27,370 nt of DNA from Prorocentrum cordatum (lineage: Eukaryota > Sar > Dinophyceae > Prorocentrales > Prorocentraceae): contig CAUYUJ010022409.1 of the NCBI GenBank assembly GCA_963575745.1, positions 22,501 through 49,870 on the forward strand. The letters run 5' to 3'. The position numbers and the translations under genes were made by a program. Position 1 is the first letter of the stretch; each line of letters begins with the position of its first letter. The notes below the pieces were generated by a model. The model had not been told where the DNA came from and searched no databases. It worked only from the letters and a program-made list of their open reading frames with translations. Below, piece after piece: positions 9,420 to 17,126 of the stretch.

Positions 9420-10000
9420 GAGCTTGAAAACAAGAGAAATATGTTAATTTCAAACCGAAGTCAGTTCCACCGAGTGCTTCCATAGCAATACTGCAGCTCC
9501 AGACCTGAGGATCTCACTGGCGAACGCGAGCTAACCTACTACTGACGCGAAAAACAAACTCTCAAATCTCTCAAAATTACTGGAAACCCTTTAATCCCAC
9601 CAGCCCTCCGGGCGTCGGTGGTTTAGAGCGTTTCCTCTTCCACCCCTCCCTCTTTCCCTTCGGGGAAGGGTGTGCCCCTCCCCCTACCCCGTCCCCGTGG
9701 ACCTGGACGGGGGGGGGCCTGCTCGGAACACAAGCAGAAAGTTGTTTTCCGGCATCAGCTTGAAAACTCGGAAAAATACATGTTTTTCGAGTTTTATACA
9801 AAGGAGGTTCCTCCACGCCTTTTGATAATAATGTTGCAGCTACGGACCTGAATATTGAACACGAAAATGCAATATAACCCACTACACGTGAAAAAAATAT
9901 TGGTTCTCAAAACGAATGGTCAAATCTCTCGAAATCTTCCAAAAACCGACCCTAAATCATCACATTGTCCGCCCGGGCCGGGTGGGCCAACTAGCTCCAC
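9420..10000 (-). repeat. Two relic copies of satellite block F
   Basis: Segments 9420-9595 and 9750-10000 resemble each other (CTTGAAAA, TGCAGCT, CTCAAATCTCTC motifs in order). The second also matches 24060-24305 and, inverted, 21846-22050 and 23426-23680: shared words are ATAACCCACTAC, AATGGTCAAATCTCT, AAAAACCGACC and CATCACATTGTCC, ending in GGCCAACTAGCT. The stretch 9596-9749 between them is C/T-rich with a CCCTTCGGGGAAGGG hairpin and has no gene. The two copies are therefore an ancient, satellite-derived direct duplication 14 kb from the main array. Confidence 0.6.
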
Positions 10001-10101
10001 CCCGCGCCGGAATTCCTCTAGCTCATCGATGCCGAAGAGCTCTAGGAGGCATGTCTCTTAATCTTGTCCGCTTCGCTTGGAAAATCTCTACGAGTCATAC
10101 C

Positions 10102-10290
10102 GGCATTCCGATAGGCCTACCACGAAATGTTCTCAGAACCCGAAGCTGTTCTCAGAACATAAATAATGTTCTTAGAAGAAAAACCCGATGCGTTAAAACA
10201 AGACCGCCCCGGACAAAACTGCTCTAAGAACATTTCGTGGAAACCACAAAAGGCTCTTAGAACATTGTTTGATAGGCCTATAGGCACGCC
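10102..10290. mobile_element. Foldback element FB2
   Basis: The left end GGCATTCCGATAGGCCTACC faces the right end GATAGGCCTATAGGCACGCC, its inverted copy with a few mismatches. Inside, CCACGAAATGTTCTCAGAAC faces AAGAACATTTCGTGG. Five near-palindromic GTTCTNAGAAC words lie between. No coding capacity and no clear target duplication. Confidence 0.65.
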
Positions 10291-10347
10291 AGGACGCTTC
10301 GCCGAGGTCACTTGGTTGCTTGATCCGAAGTCACTTGTGTCATATTG

Positions 10348-10436
10348 AGGGGACGACGACGAAGAGGAGGAGAAGGAGGAGGGTGGAAGAGGAGGAGCAG
10401 GGGAAGGGGCAGGAGGAGCAGGACGAGGAGGGGGAG
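10348..10436. repeat. GGA-rich purine tract
   Basis: Nearly pure purine on the plus strand (GAGGAGGAGAAGGAGGAGGG and variants), a short version of the tract at 1-400. Confidence 0.85.
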
Positions 10437-10530
10437 TTGTGCTGCTCCGAGGCTGCGCAGGCCACGGTTGGGGGAACGGGGGCCATGTGGCCCGCACCGG
10501 GCACGACTCCGAGGTCGCGATGTTTCCACA

Positions 10531-10757
10531 ACGTGTCTCGAATTATGATGCCCCCATCGTACTTAAAGACCACATCCCAGAAATAATTTCGAGCACCCGG
10601 AAAATTGTCGAAAGGGCGTCGCAGCAATATCGGACGACTGTATCCCAGAGCCCGACTCGTGAAAAATTATTGAATTTCGGTACCTTGCTGGTGCTCGAAA
10701 CTATTTCTGGTGATCAAGGCTAAAATAGGTTGGAACATCATAATACTTGAGACACAC
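10531..10757. mobile_element. Foldback element FB3
   Basis: The outer ends are GTGTCTCGAATTATGATG on the left and CATCATAATACTTGAGACAC on the right, inverted with few mismatches. After a diverged stretch the arms pair again: CCAGAAATAATTTCGAGCAC against GTGCTCGAAACTATTTCTGG. Arms are about 75 bp around a loop of about 80 bp. It encodes nothing and is unrelated in sequence to FB1, FB2 or family M. Confidence 0.7.
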
Positions 10758-11025
10758 CAAAAACGAGGATAACCTCGGGCGAAGCTAAATCGAGAATCTC
10801 TGGGATCTGGCGGCTCTGGAAGATATGTTTCTGGCGTCGCGGCCTTCTCAAAACGTTCCGGAACGCTCAAAGAGCGTTCCGGAAAGCTCTGGAACGGACT
10901 TGTCCTCGTCCCAACCCCGTCCGACAACGTGACCCCCAGAATTCTAGCGGTCTTCCCCTGGACCGACTCCTCATCCCGAACCGTCTCCTGACCGCCCTGG
11001 AGCCCAGCGGAAACCTCAGGAGGCC
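10758..11025. other. No supported feature
   Basis: Single-copy-looking DNA with a small hairpin at 10855-10881 (GTTCCGGAACGCTC facing GAGCGTTCCGGAA). No gene or repeat family is recognised. Confidence 0.4.
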
Positions 11026-11277
11026 GAAGACTGAGGGAAACACTTTTTTGATCCGCGGGTCGACAGCGCACCTCTTCCGGTCGAAGCTAAGCGGGCCGCG
11101 CACAGCTTGAATTAACAGAGACGGGGGGACAGAAGGCGGGGCCTCACGACAAGGTCAGGAGGAGGCAAAGCCCCGGAATCAGGCGGTGCCGAGGACGACG
11201 CGCTTGCAAAGGGGCGCCTTGTACAGGAACCCGGAGGCGAAATACCACAAGAGCAAAATGAAGACTGAGGGAAACAC
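11026..11277 (-). mobile_element. Retroposon family S, copy B, with 18-bp target duplication
   Basis: The inserted unit is 11044-11259 (216 bp). Both flanks carry the identical 18-mer GAAGACTGAGGGAAACAC (11026-11043 and 11260-11277). Read on the minus strand, the insert ends CCGCGGATCAAAAAA, a short A tail directly against the duplication. Long perfect target duplication plus a 3' A tail is the classic product of target-primed reverse transcription by a LINE-type enzyme, so this is a SINE or a 5'-truncated LINE tail. I see no convincing Pol III A/B boxes. The intact duplication argues for a fairly recent insertion. Confidence 0.8.
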
Positions 11278-12270
11278 GTCCGCCGTGATTTTCCCTCGAC
11301 GGGAAGAAGTGGGGGTCCTGGCCGTCGCTCGGAAGTCCCTTCCATGTGTTTTTGTCGGTGTCGTGCGTGGCTTTTTCGCCGAATGATCAAGGACGCCCCT
11401 CGATGGTCCTCAACGAAGGAAAAATGCACACGTCCGAGCGATGCCAAGCGGTCACGCGTAGCCGCAGCCGATCACGTCGCTCCGCTGGGCGCCCCCGAGG
11501 CTGCAGGACGGCGGCGACCGCCGCAAGCCTCGCGGCCACCTCCCTGCGCGGGGCCTCGCCGGGGGCCTGCGCGGCTCCGCACCCCGTGGGGCGCCCCAGG
11601 CGTCGCACGAGCGGCGACACTCGCACGCCTGGCAGCCGCACCTCCTCTCGCCGTGGCAGAATCGCTGGCTCTGGGCAACGGCCCGCCTCGGGGGGCCCCC
11701 GCCCGACCCGCAGACCGCCAACACAACTCCCTCAGGAGATAGGAACCTGCCCCGGGAAGGGGCCCAGACCTCTGTGGGTCCACGCTGTAACAAAATCACG
11801 ACGTCGGAGATCCGAAAGCGTTCAGGGAGACCAGAATCCGATTTGAATTCCCCTCGTCTGGGCCACGCACAGCCCTTTAATTAGTTGTGGGGACTCCTAG
11901 GAGCCTCTTGGAGGGCCTCTTGAAGGCCGCCTGGGGGCCTCTTGGAGACGCTTGGGGAATGTTGTGGGCGTCTCGTCCCGCTTTTTTGTTCTGCCTTCCG
12001 GACCTCATCGTTGGAGAAAGTCCGAGATACGCAAGCAGAGCGCAGAGCTGATGGTCCAAAAATATGACAAAAAAATATGGGATGACTCCAACCACACAAG
12101 CCCCTTACTGGCCGCAACTGCTGCTACGCAAGGATGTACAGCGCATGGAAAATATTGAAAATCTCCAGTGCCCTCTCGCCTCGCCGCGGCCCAAGGGGGC
12201 AGAGTCTGCGAGGGCCTCCCACGCAGACCTCTGGAAGCGCGCGCTCGTGCGAGCGCCTGTGCTTCGCCCT
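11278..12270. other. No supported gene; weak short repeats
   Basis: The part 11450-11800 is GC-rich with open frames on both strands giving Arg/Ala/Pro-rich peptides and no domain. At about 11890-11960 the words GGAGCCTCTTGGAG, GGGCCTCTTGAAGG and GGGCCTCTTGGAG recur every 20-30 bp. The segment 12160-12270 up to the gap is GC-rich and could be exonic, but nothing proves it. Confidence 0.35.
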
Positions 12271-12370
12271 NNNNNNNNNNNNNNNNNNNNNNNNNNNNNN
12301 NNNNNNNNNNNNNNNNNNNNNNNNNNNNNNNNNNNNNNNNNNNNNNNNNNNNNNNNNNNNNNNNNNNNNN
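12271..12370. other. Assembly gap (100 N)
   Basis: Exactly 100 unknown bases. The right edge falls directly inside a CTA microsatellite, which probably caused the break. The round number suggests a placeholder, not a measured gap, and the true length is unknown. Confidence 0.98.
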
Positions 12371-12386
12371 TACTCCTACTACTCTG

Positions 12387-12450
<64 letters not shown>

Positions 12451-12486
12451 GACGACTACTACTACTATTGCTACTCGTACTACTAG

Positions 12487-12544
<58 letters not shown>

Positions 12545-12830
12545 GCAGCCACTACAAGCAAACCTACTACGACTGCTACCACGATATATACTACTTACTA
12601 TCCTTACTACTTGCTATTACTACTACGACCTACTACTACTACTAATACTCAGACTTTACTACTACGACTACGACTACGGCTACGACTACGACTTAGACTA
12701 CGACTCGACTACGACTACGACTGACGACTACGCCTACGACTACGACTAGACTACGACTACGGACTACGGACTACGACTACGACTAAGACTATACTACTAT
12801 ATACTACTACTAATACTACTCACTACTATC
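12371..12830. repeat. CTA/CTACGA microsatellite
   Basis: Long pure (CTA)n runs at 12385-12450 and 12485-12545, then degenerate CTACGACTACGG units to about 12790. Poly-Tyr, poly-Thr or poly-Leu frames here are artefacts of the repeat. Confidence 0.95.
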
Positions 12831-13034
12831 ATGCCCTCATCCTCCCCTCCTCCTTTTCCTCCTCCTCCTTCTCCTCTTCCTCCTCTCCTCCTCTTTTCCT
12901 CTCCTCCTCCTCCTCCTCCTCTGCCCATCCTGTTCCATGCCCCGTCCTCCTCCTCCTCCTCCTCCTCCCCCTCCTCCTCCTCCTCCTCCTCCTTCTCCTC
13001 CTCCTCCTCCTCCTCCTCCTCCTCCTCCTCCATC
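12831..13034. repeat. TCC pyrimidine microsatellite
   Basis: Polypyrimidine (TCC)n with TTTTCC interruptions and a short break at 12920-12940. It is the opposite-strand counterpart of the GGA tracts elsewhere in the window. Confidence 0.95.
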
Positions 13035-13172
13035 GGCGCCAGAGGCACACCGCCCGATGCTGGCGTCCGGGACGGGCCGCCGCAAAAAGCCGCCGCCGGC
13101 GCAGGGCCGCCGCGAAGGGAGGGCCGCAGGCCGCCCACCAGGGGGACGCCCAGCTGCCTCGCGGCCCTCTCG

Positions 13173-13319
13173 AGGGCGCGGAGGGAGCGGAAAGAAGAGG
13201 GGCAGGAGGAAGAAGAACGACGAGAGACGACAGCAGCAGGGAGCAAACCAAGCAAGAAACGAACAAAGGAGAAAAGAAAACGAAGACAAGAAGACAAGAA
13301 AGGAGAACGAACAAAAAAC
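13173..13319. repeat. T-free tract
   Basis: About 147 consecutive plus-strand bases contain no T: first GGA/CGA-rich, then A-rich with GAAGACAAGAAGACAAG units. The encoded Lys/Arg/Glu/Gln frame is a by-product of composition, although a basic disordered protein segment cannot be excluded. Confidence 0.8.
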
Positions 13320-13420
13320 TAGAAGAAAGGCAGGGGAAAAGACAAGGACGGGAAGATCGGCGGCGCGCACACTGTGGTGGAGGGGGCGGGGGGGAGTAGA
13401 AGAAGAAAAAAAAACATTGA

Positions 13421-13570
13421 CATAAACTTTTGGCGTTCCGTGCGGGTTTCTTGGATCTGCGTTTGGCCCCCCCTCCCCGGCGCGCGGAGCGCGCCAGGGG
13501 CGGGGCTGGAGGCGCCGCTGAGGGGGCCCAGCGGATCCAAGAAATCCGCGCGGAGCGCCAAAAGTTTATG
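13421..13570. mobile_element. Foldback element FB4
   Basis: The left arm begins CATAAACTTTTGGCG and continues to TTTCTTGGATCTGCG (13461). The right arm is the reverse complement, ending CGCCAAAAGTTTATG at 13570, with about 4 mismatches in 40. The middle is itself palindromic (GGCGCGCGGAGCGCGCC). Because of the symmetry, both strands translate to nearly the same peptide (INFWRS...), which is no evidence of coding. Confidence 0.75.
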
Positions 13571-13596
13571 TGCATGCCGATTTTCCATCTTGGATC

Positions 13597-13699
13597 GAAG
13601 GAGGCTGCTTCTTAGAAGGCGCCGGCCTCACATCTGTAGATGAGGCCCGCGCCTTCTGAGAAGCCCACCCCCCTCCCCCCAACCCCCTCTGCGCGTGGC
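13597..13699. mobile_element. Foldback element FB1, left-truncated copy
   Basis: GAAGGAGGCTGCTTCTTAGA through AGAAGGCGCCGGCCT and the facing AGGCCCGCGCCTTCT, then CCCCCTCTGCGCGTGGC, matches the right two-thirds of 2777-2940. The outer left arm is missing, so the long palindrome is reduced to its central hairpin plus a tail. Confidence 0.7.
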
Positions 13700-13759
13700 T
13701 GAGCAGGGCCCTACCTTTGCTCCCACGGCCGGGAGAAGAGGGCACTGTACAACTCCAGC

Positions 13760-13763
13760 GCGA

Positions 13764-13799
<36 letters not shown>

Positions 13800-13820
13800 A
13801 CGCCGACGCCGTCGCCGTCG

Positions 13821-13851
<31 letters not shown>

Positions 13852-13856
13852 CGCCC
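13760..13856. repeat. GTCGCC/GTC short tandem repeat
   Basis: Runs of GTCGTC, GTCGCC and GACGCC. All frames are open. No function is claimed. Confidence 0.85.
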
Positions 13857-13949
13857 GTGGCGCCACAGCCAGTTCCGCGCGGCGCGGCCCGCGCAAACTG
13901 CGACGGCCTGCGTCGCCACGCTGGTCTTGCGCTCTGCTCCAGCACTGCC

Positions 13950-14060
13950 CCGAGAGATCCGACACCCCCGAAAATTGGAGCGGCGGGTGCGGGGCCGTTC
14001 TCGGCCTCCGAGGGGCCCTGGCTTCGGGGCCGTCAAACAAAAAAAAAAAAACGGGGCGAG
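13950..14060 (-). repeat. Dispersed repeat D, copy 2
   Basis: Minus-strand D motifs: TTTGACGGCCCCGAAGCC, AGGGCCCCTCGGAGGCCGA, then GTCGGATCTCTCGG. It faces D copy 3 (14226-14382), and M copy 3 separates the two. Confidence 0.6.
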
Positions 14061-14066
14061 GATTAA

Positions 14067-14225
14067 GTCGGGCGTGTTCCCCTACAGGGGGATTTGGGGC
14101 GAAAAAAGAAGGATGCCCCAGAAAGTGCCCCCAAATGATCAACACTGACACTAGTCAACCAAAATCTTCCCCAGACTAGTTCTCACTATATATAAATATA
14201 CCCCCTGTAGAGGGACAGGCCCGAT
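14067..14225. mobile_element. MITE family M, copy 3
   Basis: Starts GTCGGGCGTGTTCCCCTACA and ends TGTAGAGGGACAGGCCCGAT. The interior shares ATGCCCCAGAAAG with copy 2 and CACTAGTC plus CCCCAGACTAG with copies 1 and 2. No clear target duplication is visible, perhaps because both flanks are D repeats. Confidence 0.75.
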
Positions 14226-14382
14226 GTCGTGATTTGAAGTCTCGACCCATTCCCTGGGACCTGTTTTTATCCCGCATCGTTTTTTTACGGCCCCGAGGCC
14301 CGGCGAGGGCCCCTCGGGGCCGGAATTGGCGAAAAAAACCGTCCTGATTTTCTCAGTGCGTTGCATTTCTGGGGACGAGAAA
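14226..14382 (+). repeat. Dispersed repeat D, copy 3
   Basis: Begins GTCGTGATTTGAAGTCTCGA directly after M copy 3. It contains ACGGCCCCGAGGCCCGGCGA, GGGCCCCTCGGGGCCG and AATTGGCGAAAAA, then TCTCAGTGCGTTGCATTTCT. Best matched by 16473-16635. Confidence 0.65.
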
Positions 14383-14406
14383 GCGGCTCCAGGGAAGTGG
14401 TCCTGA

Positions 14407-14510
14407 GTCGGGCTTGTCCCTCCACAGGAGGAATATTCAGAAATTGTAAGAAGGGGCGATGTTCCTATCATTGTTTGACTGTGTTGGAGTATATGGGGGA
14501 CATGTCCGAC
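14407..14510. mobile_element. MITE family M, copy 4 (short)
   Basis: The left end GTCGGGCTTGTCCCTCCACA and right end GGGGGACATGTCCGAC are inverted with mismatches. Only 104 bp long, so the interior is deleted relative to the 159-212 bp siblings. No target duplication is seen. Confidence 0.6.
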
Positions 14511-14710
14511 CTGGGGGTGGCCCAGACCTCTCGTGGGCCCACGCGCCGGGGGCGGTCCGAGCGGCCAGCTGCCTATGGGCCTTGCACGTCGCGCGGCCGC
14601 GGGCCCCGCCCGCCCCCGCGGGGGCGCCACTGCCCCCCTTCCGCTTGCAAGCCCCGCGGCGGGCTTCTTTGGAGCCTCGCGGACTGCCGACGTCCGCCGC
14701 CCCCTCGCTC
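14511..14710 (-). CDS. Putative internal exon (downstream of MITE intron)
   Basis: If the intron at 14711-14942 is real, the minus-strand frame from the upstream exon continues through this 200-bp block without a stop. It gives an Ala/Gly/Arg-rich segment (for example SPRGSKEARRGACKRKGG) and reaches CCCCCAG beside M copy 4. The block is very GC-rich, so an open frame of this size is weak evidence alone. The call depends on the splice junctions. Confidence 0.3.
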
Positions 14711-14942
14711 CTACCCGTAAGTCGGGCGCTTCCTCCTGCAGGGGGATTTTGGACGAAGAATTAAAAATAATCGAAAAGAATCCCCAAATGGCAACAACAG
14801 ATATTTCAAATTCTCCAAAATTGCCCAGCAATAGCCAAAAAATACCCCGAAATAGCCAACAACATGCTCAACAGATCATCCCCAGACTAATGTTTAACTA
14901 TTTTATTCCTCCTGTAGAGGGACAGGCCCGACTTAATCTTAC
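14711..14942 (-). mobile_element. MITE family M, copy 5, filling a putative intron (introner-like)
   Basis: The element core is 14721-14932 with ends GTCGGGCGCTTCCTCCTGCA and TGTAGAGGGACAGGCCCGAC. Flanking 8-mers CCTACCCG (14710-14717) and CTTACCCG (14938-14945) match at 7 of 8, as a target duplication. Read on the minus strand, these supply both splice sites: CGG|GTAAG at the upstream side and CGGGTAG|G at the downstream side, defining a 232-bp intron of which 212 bp are the element. That is how introner insertions make new introns. Splicing is inferred from sequence only. Confidence 0.55.
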
Positions 14943-15379
14943 CCGCAACTGCGGGGCGCTGCATCCAGCATTTCTGCGGCATTGTCGAAGCTAGATGGGT
15001 CCCAGGAGGTCGGTACTTGTCGATGCAATCTGGCACGCAGCCAGAAAGCAAACTCCTGTGAGCACTCGCCGGAGTGACCACCCACACGGGGATCCTGCAC
15101 CACGCGATTCCCGGGTGGGAAGTAGGTTGCATAATGATATATGACTGCTCCTTCCCACACACCGCAGGCCAAGGAAGCCCACAGCAATCCATAATCCAGA
15201 CGCGGCGCCACCAGCGGCACCCACCCATGGCGAACCTCGTGAAAACGCATGCCCGTAGGCATCGTATGCCCGTCGACGCCGATGAACACGGTTGTAGTCG
15301 ACAATCCGCAACTCGTAAGACTCAACCGAGAGCGGCAAAGGCACCGCAAGCTTAATTCACAAAAGATGAAGACAACCAT
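14943..15379 (-). CDS. Putative exon of an unrecognised protein
   Basis: A minus-strand frame, open from an ATG at 15379 to a GTAAG donor at 14942, encodes a protein-like mix rich in Trp, Tyr and His: FIGVDGHTMPTGMRFHEVRH, then RLDYGLLWASLACGVWEGA, VIYHYATYFPPG and ECSQEFAFWLRARL. The first 30 or so residues look less natural than a neighbouring frame (SVESYELRIVDYNRV), which would join at FIGVDG by removing one base near 15290. So this copy may carry a 1-bp frameshift (mutation or assembly error), and the true start is likely elsewhere. No family is recognised. Confidence 0.45.
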
Positions 15380-15448
15380 GACGCAACGTCTGAACCATAA
15401 AATGGATCATGTAGAAGTCGAACTGGTCCTAATTATAGGACGCTGGTT

Positions 15449-15945
15449 TCACTGCAAACGAGAACACAGAGAACAATCGATACGGGCACCGTGAAGACTA
15501 TGTCGAACACCAGGTGCTGGCGTCAGTGCTGGTGTAGGCGCTGGCGTTAGTGCCGGCGTAGGCGCAGACGTTGGGGCTGGCGTCGGTGGCGGTGTAGGCG
15601 CTGGCGTCGGCGCCGTCGTAGGCGCTGGCGTTGGGGCTGGCGCCAGTGCTGGCGTCGGTGCTGGTGTAGGCGCTGGCGCTAGTGCCGGCGTAGGCGCATG
15701 CGTTGGTGCTGGCGTCGGTGCTGGTGTAAGCGTTGGCGTCGGCGCTGGCATAGGCGCCAGCGTTGGTGATGGCGTCGGTGCTGGCGTCGGTGCCGGTGTA
15801 GGCGCTGTCGGTGTAAATGTCACACTGTGGAGGGATCAACTGTAAGCCTCGCTGTTGAAAAAGGGCCGCATCAGCGGCAGCGCGTAAGCCACCCAGGCGC
15901 TCTATAGAACCATCGTTGACGATGCACATGGTGTAGCTCACGGGG
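15449..15945 (-). CDS. Thr-Pro-Ala repeat segment, possible exon
   Basis: On the minus strand a 6-bp-register repeat (15497-15810) encodes [17 protein letters not shown]-type sequence in one frame and an Asp/Ala/Ser/Thr/Tyr repeat in another. Such Pro-Thr linkers are common in secreted and cell-surface proteins of dinoflagellates. In the latter frame a non-repetitive lead precedes it ([20 protein letters not shown], then [19 protein letters not shown], 15811-15920) after a possible acceptor, GAGGCGCAG. Which frame is used is not decidable because the repeat keeps both open. It may belong to the same gene as 14943-15379, on the same strand 70 bp away. Confidence 0.35.
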
Positions 15946-16472
15946 AGGGCGTCTCCTGCGCCTCAGAGGCATGCATTCTTATGGGCTCAGGGCCCATGGC
16001 AAAGTATGTCTCAAGGACCTGCTACTGGCCGACTCGCGGCCCTGAAGCATCGTCTCGCCTCCGCAACTGCGTTCACCCCCCGCATGCTTCCCAACAGTTG
16101 CATCAACGGCGCCGGGGAGCCACATGGGCCCCAGGAGCCCAGGAGCGCCCCGGGGCCAGAACCAGGGCAATCACGTGTTCCTTGCTGCAGAAAGGGGTCG
16201 CCAGGATCTCGGCGCTCTCCCCCCAGGCGCGCCGCCGCTCTCGCCCACCCCCGCGGGCGCTGCCGCTGCAGCGCACGCCAGCAAGCGGATGGAGGGGCCG
16301 CGAAGGCAGGAGTCCGAGGGCAGGGGCCGCACGCCCGGACTGACCAGGAGCAAGACGGGGCAGGATGCTCCGACGGTCTTCTCCTTCGAGCTGCGCCGAC
16401 AAAAGGGGCGCGAGCAATCAATCAAAACCTACCGTGCTTGAAGCGTGACCCCCGAGATCCGACGTCGTGAGC
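15946..16472. other. No supported feature; GC-rich open frames
   Basis: Several overlapping open frames on both strands give Arg/Ala/Pro-rich peptides without a domain. Exonic DNA is possible, but no splice or start context favours a strand. Confidence 0.35.
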
Positions 16473-16635
16473 TTTGTCGACACGGGGGCCCCCGGGAGTC
16501 TCGACCCCTTCCCCAGGACCGGTCTCTCATCCCGAGTCGTTGTTTGACGGCCCCGAGGCGCGGCGAGGGCCCCTGGGGGCCGAAATTGGCGAAAAACCTC
16601 CGCCCCGATTTTTTCAGTGCGTTGGATCTCTGGGC
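16473..16635 (+). repeat. Dispersed repeat D, copy 4
   Basis: Contains GGGAGTCTCGACCCCTTCCC, TTTGACGGCCCCGAGGCG, GGCGAGGGCCCCTGGGGG and AATTGGCGAAAAA, then TTCAGTGCGTTGGATCTCTG. It is the plus-oriented arm of an inverted pair with 16806-16975, and close to 14226-14382. Confidence 0.7.
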
Positions 16636-16805
16636 CACCCACCAGTCCCACCCCGCAGATCGACCGCTCCTCGCCTGCCCGCCACCACCCCCCGTGCGCT
16701 CGGCCGCCCGCGCGGCGCCCCCCGAGCATGTCGCTGCCACGCCGTGCATGCCGCAGGACTGCGAACACGCTGCCACAGGATCTGCTGCAGGCGCGAACGC
16801 ATACC

Positions 16806-16975
16806 CAGACAGGATCGCGACGTTCAAAAATCAGGACGAGCAATGTTTCGCCATTTCCGGCCCCCAGGGGCCCTCGCCAGGCCCTGGGACTGTCAAAACA
16901 CGACTCGGACGGAAAACCGCCCCCCGGGGAAAGGATGGCAGGGCTTCCGGGGGCGCCGTCTTGAAAAACATATCC
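16806..16975 (-). repeat. Dispersed repeat D, copy 5
   Basis: Reverse complement of copy 4 across about 160 bp, with GGCGAGGGCCCCTGGGGGCC conserved exactly. The 170-bp loop between them (16636-16805) is unrelated single-copy-looking DNA. Copies 2 and 3 also face each other but with the opposite ends outward, so D is a stand-alone repeat and not one arm of a fixed palindrome. Confidence 0.65.
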
Positions 16976-17126
16976 TAGCAAAGCAACCTAACAGCGATGT
17001 GTAGGCGCATACCTGGAAGCATTACCCTTAAGATTCAGATAAGAATCCAGTTGTAGAGTTCTGCTGTTCTCGCAGTCGTAGTCGCATGCGCGATGACAGA
17101 CGCAGTGGCAACGGCAGTCGCAGTCA

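Noticed and set aside
2951-11235. LTR pair: direct repeats 2951-3140 and 11045-11235 flanking the Helitron fossil
   Set aside because: Copy B has its own 18-bp target duplication and an A tail, so each is an independent retroposon insertion and not an LTR.
12134-12749. Frames running through the N gap with poly-Thr or poly-Leu
   Set aside because: Read through unknown bases and a CTA microsatellite.
13374-13643. Similar peptides (INFWRS...) on both strands
   Set aside because: A direct result of the FB4 palindrome, not a conserved protein.
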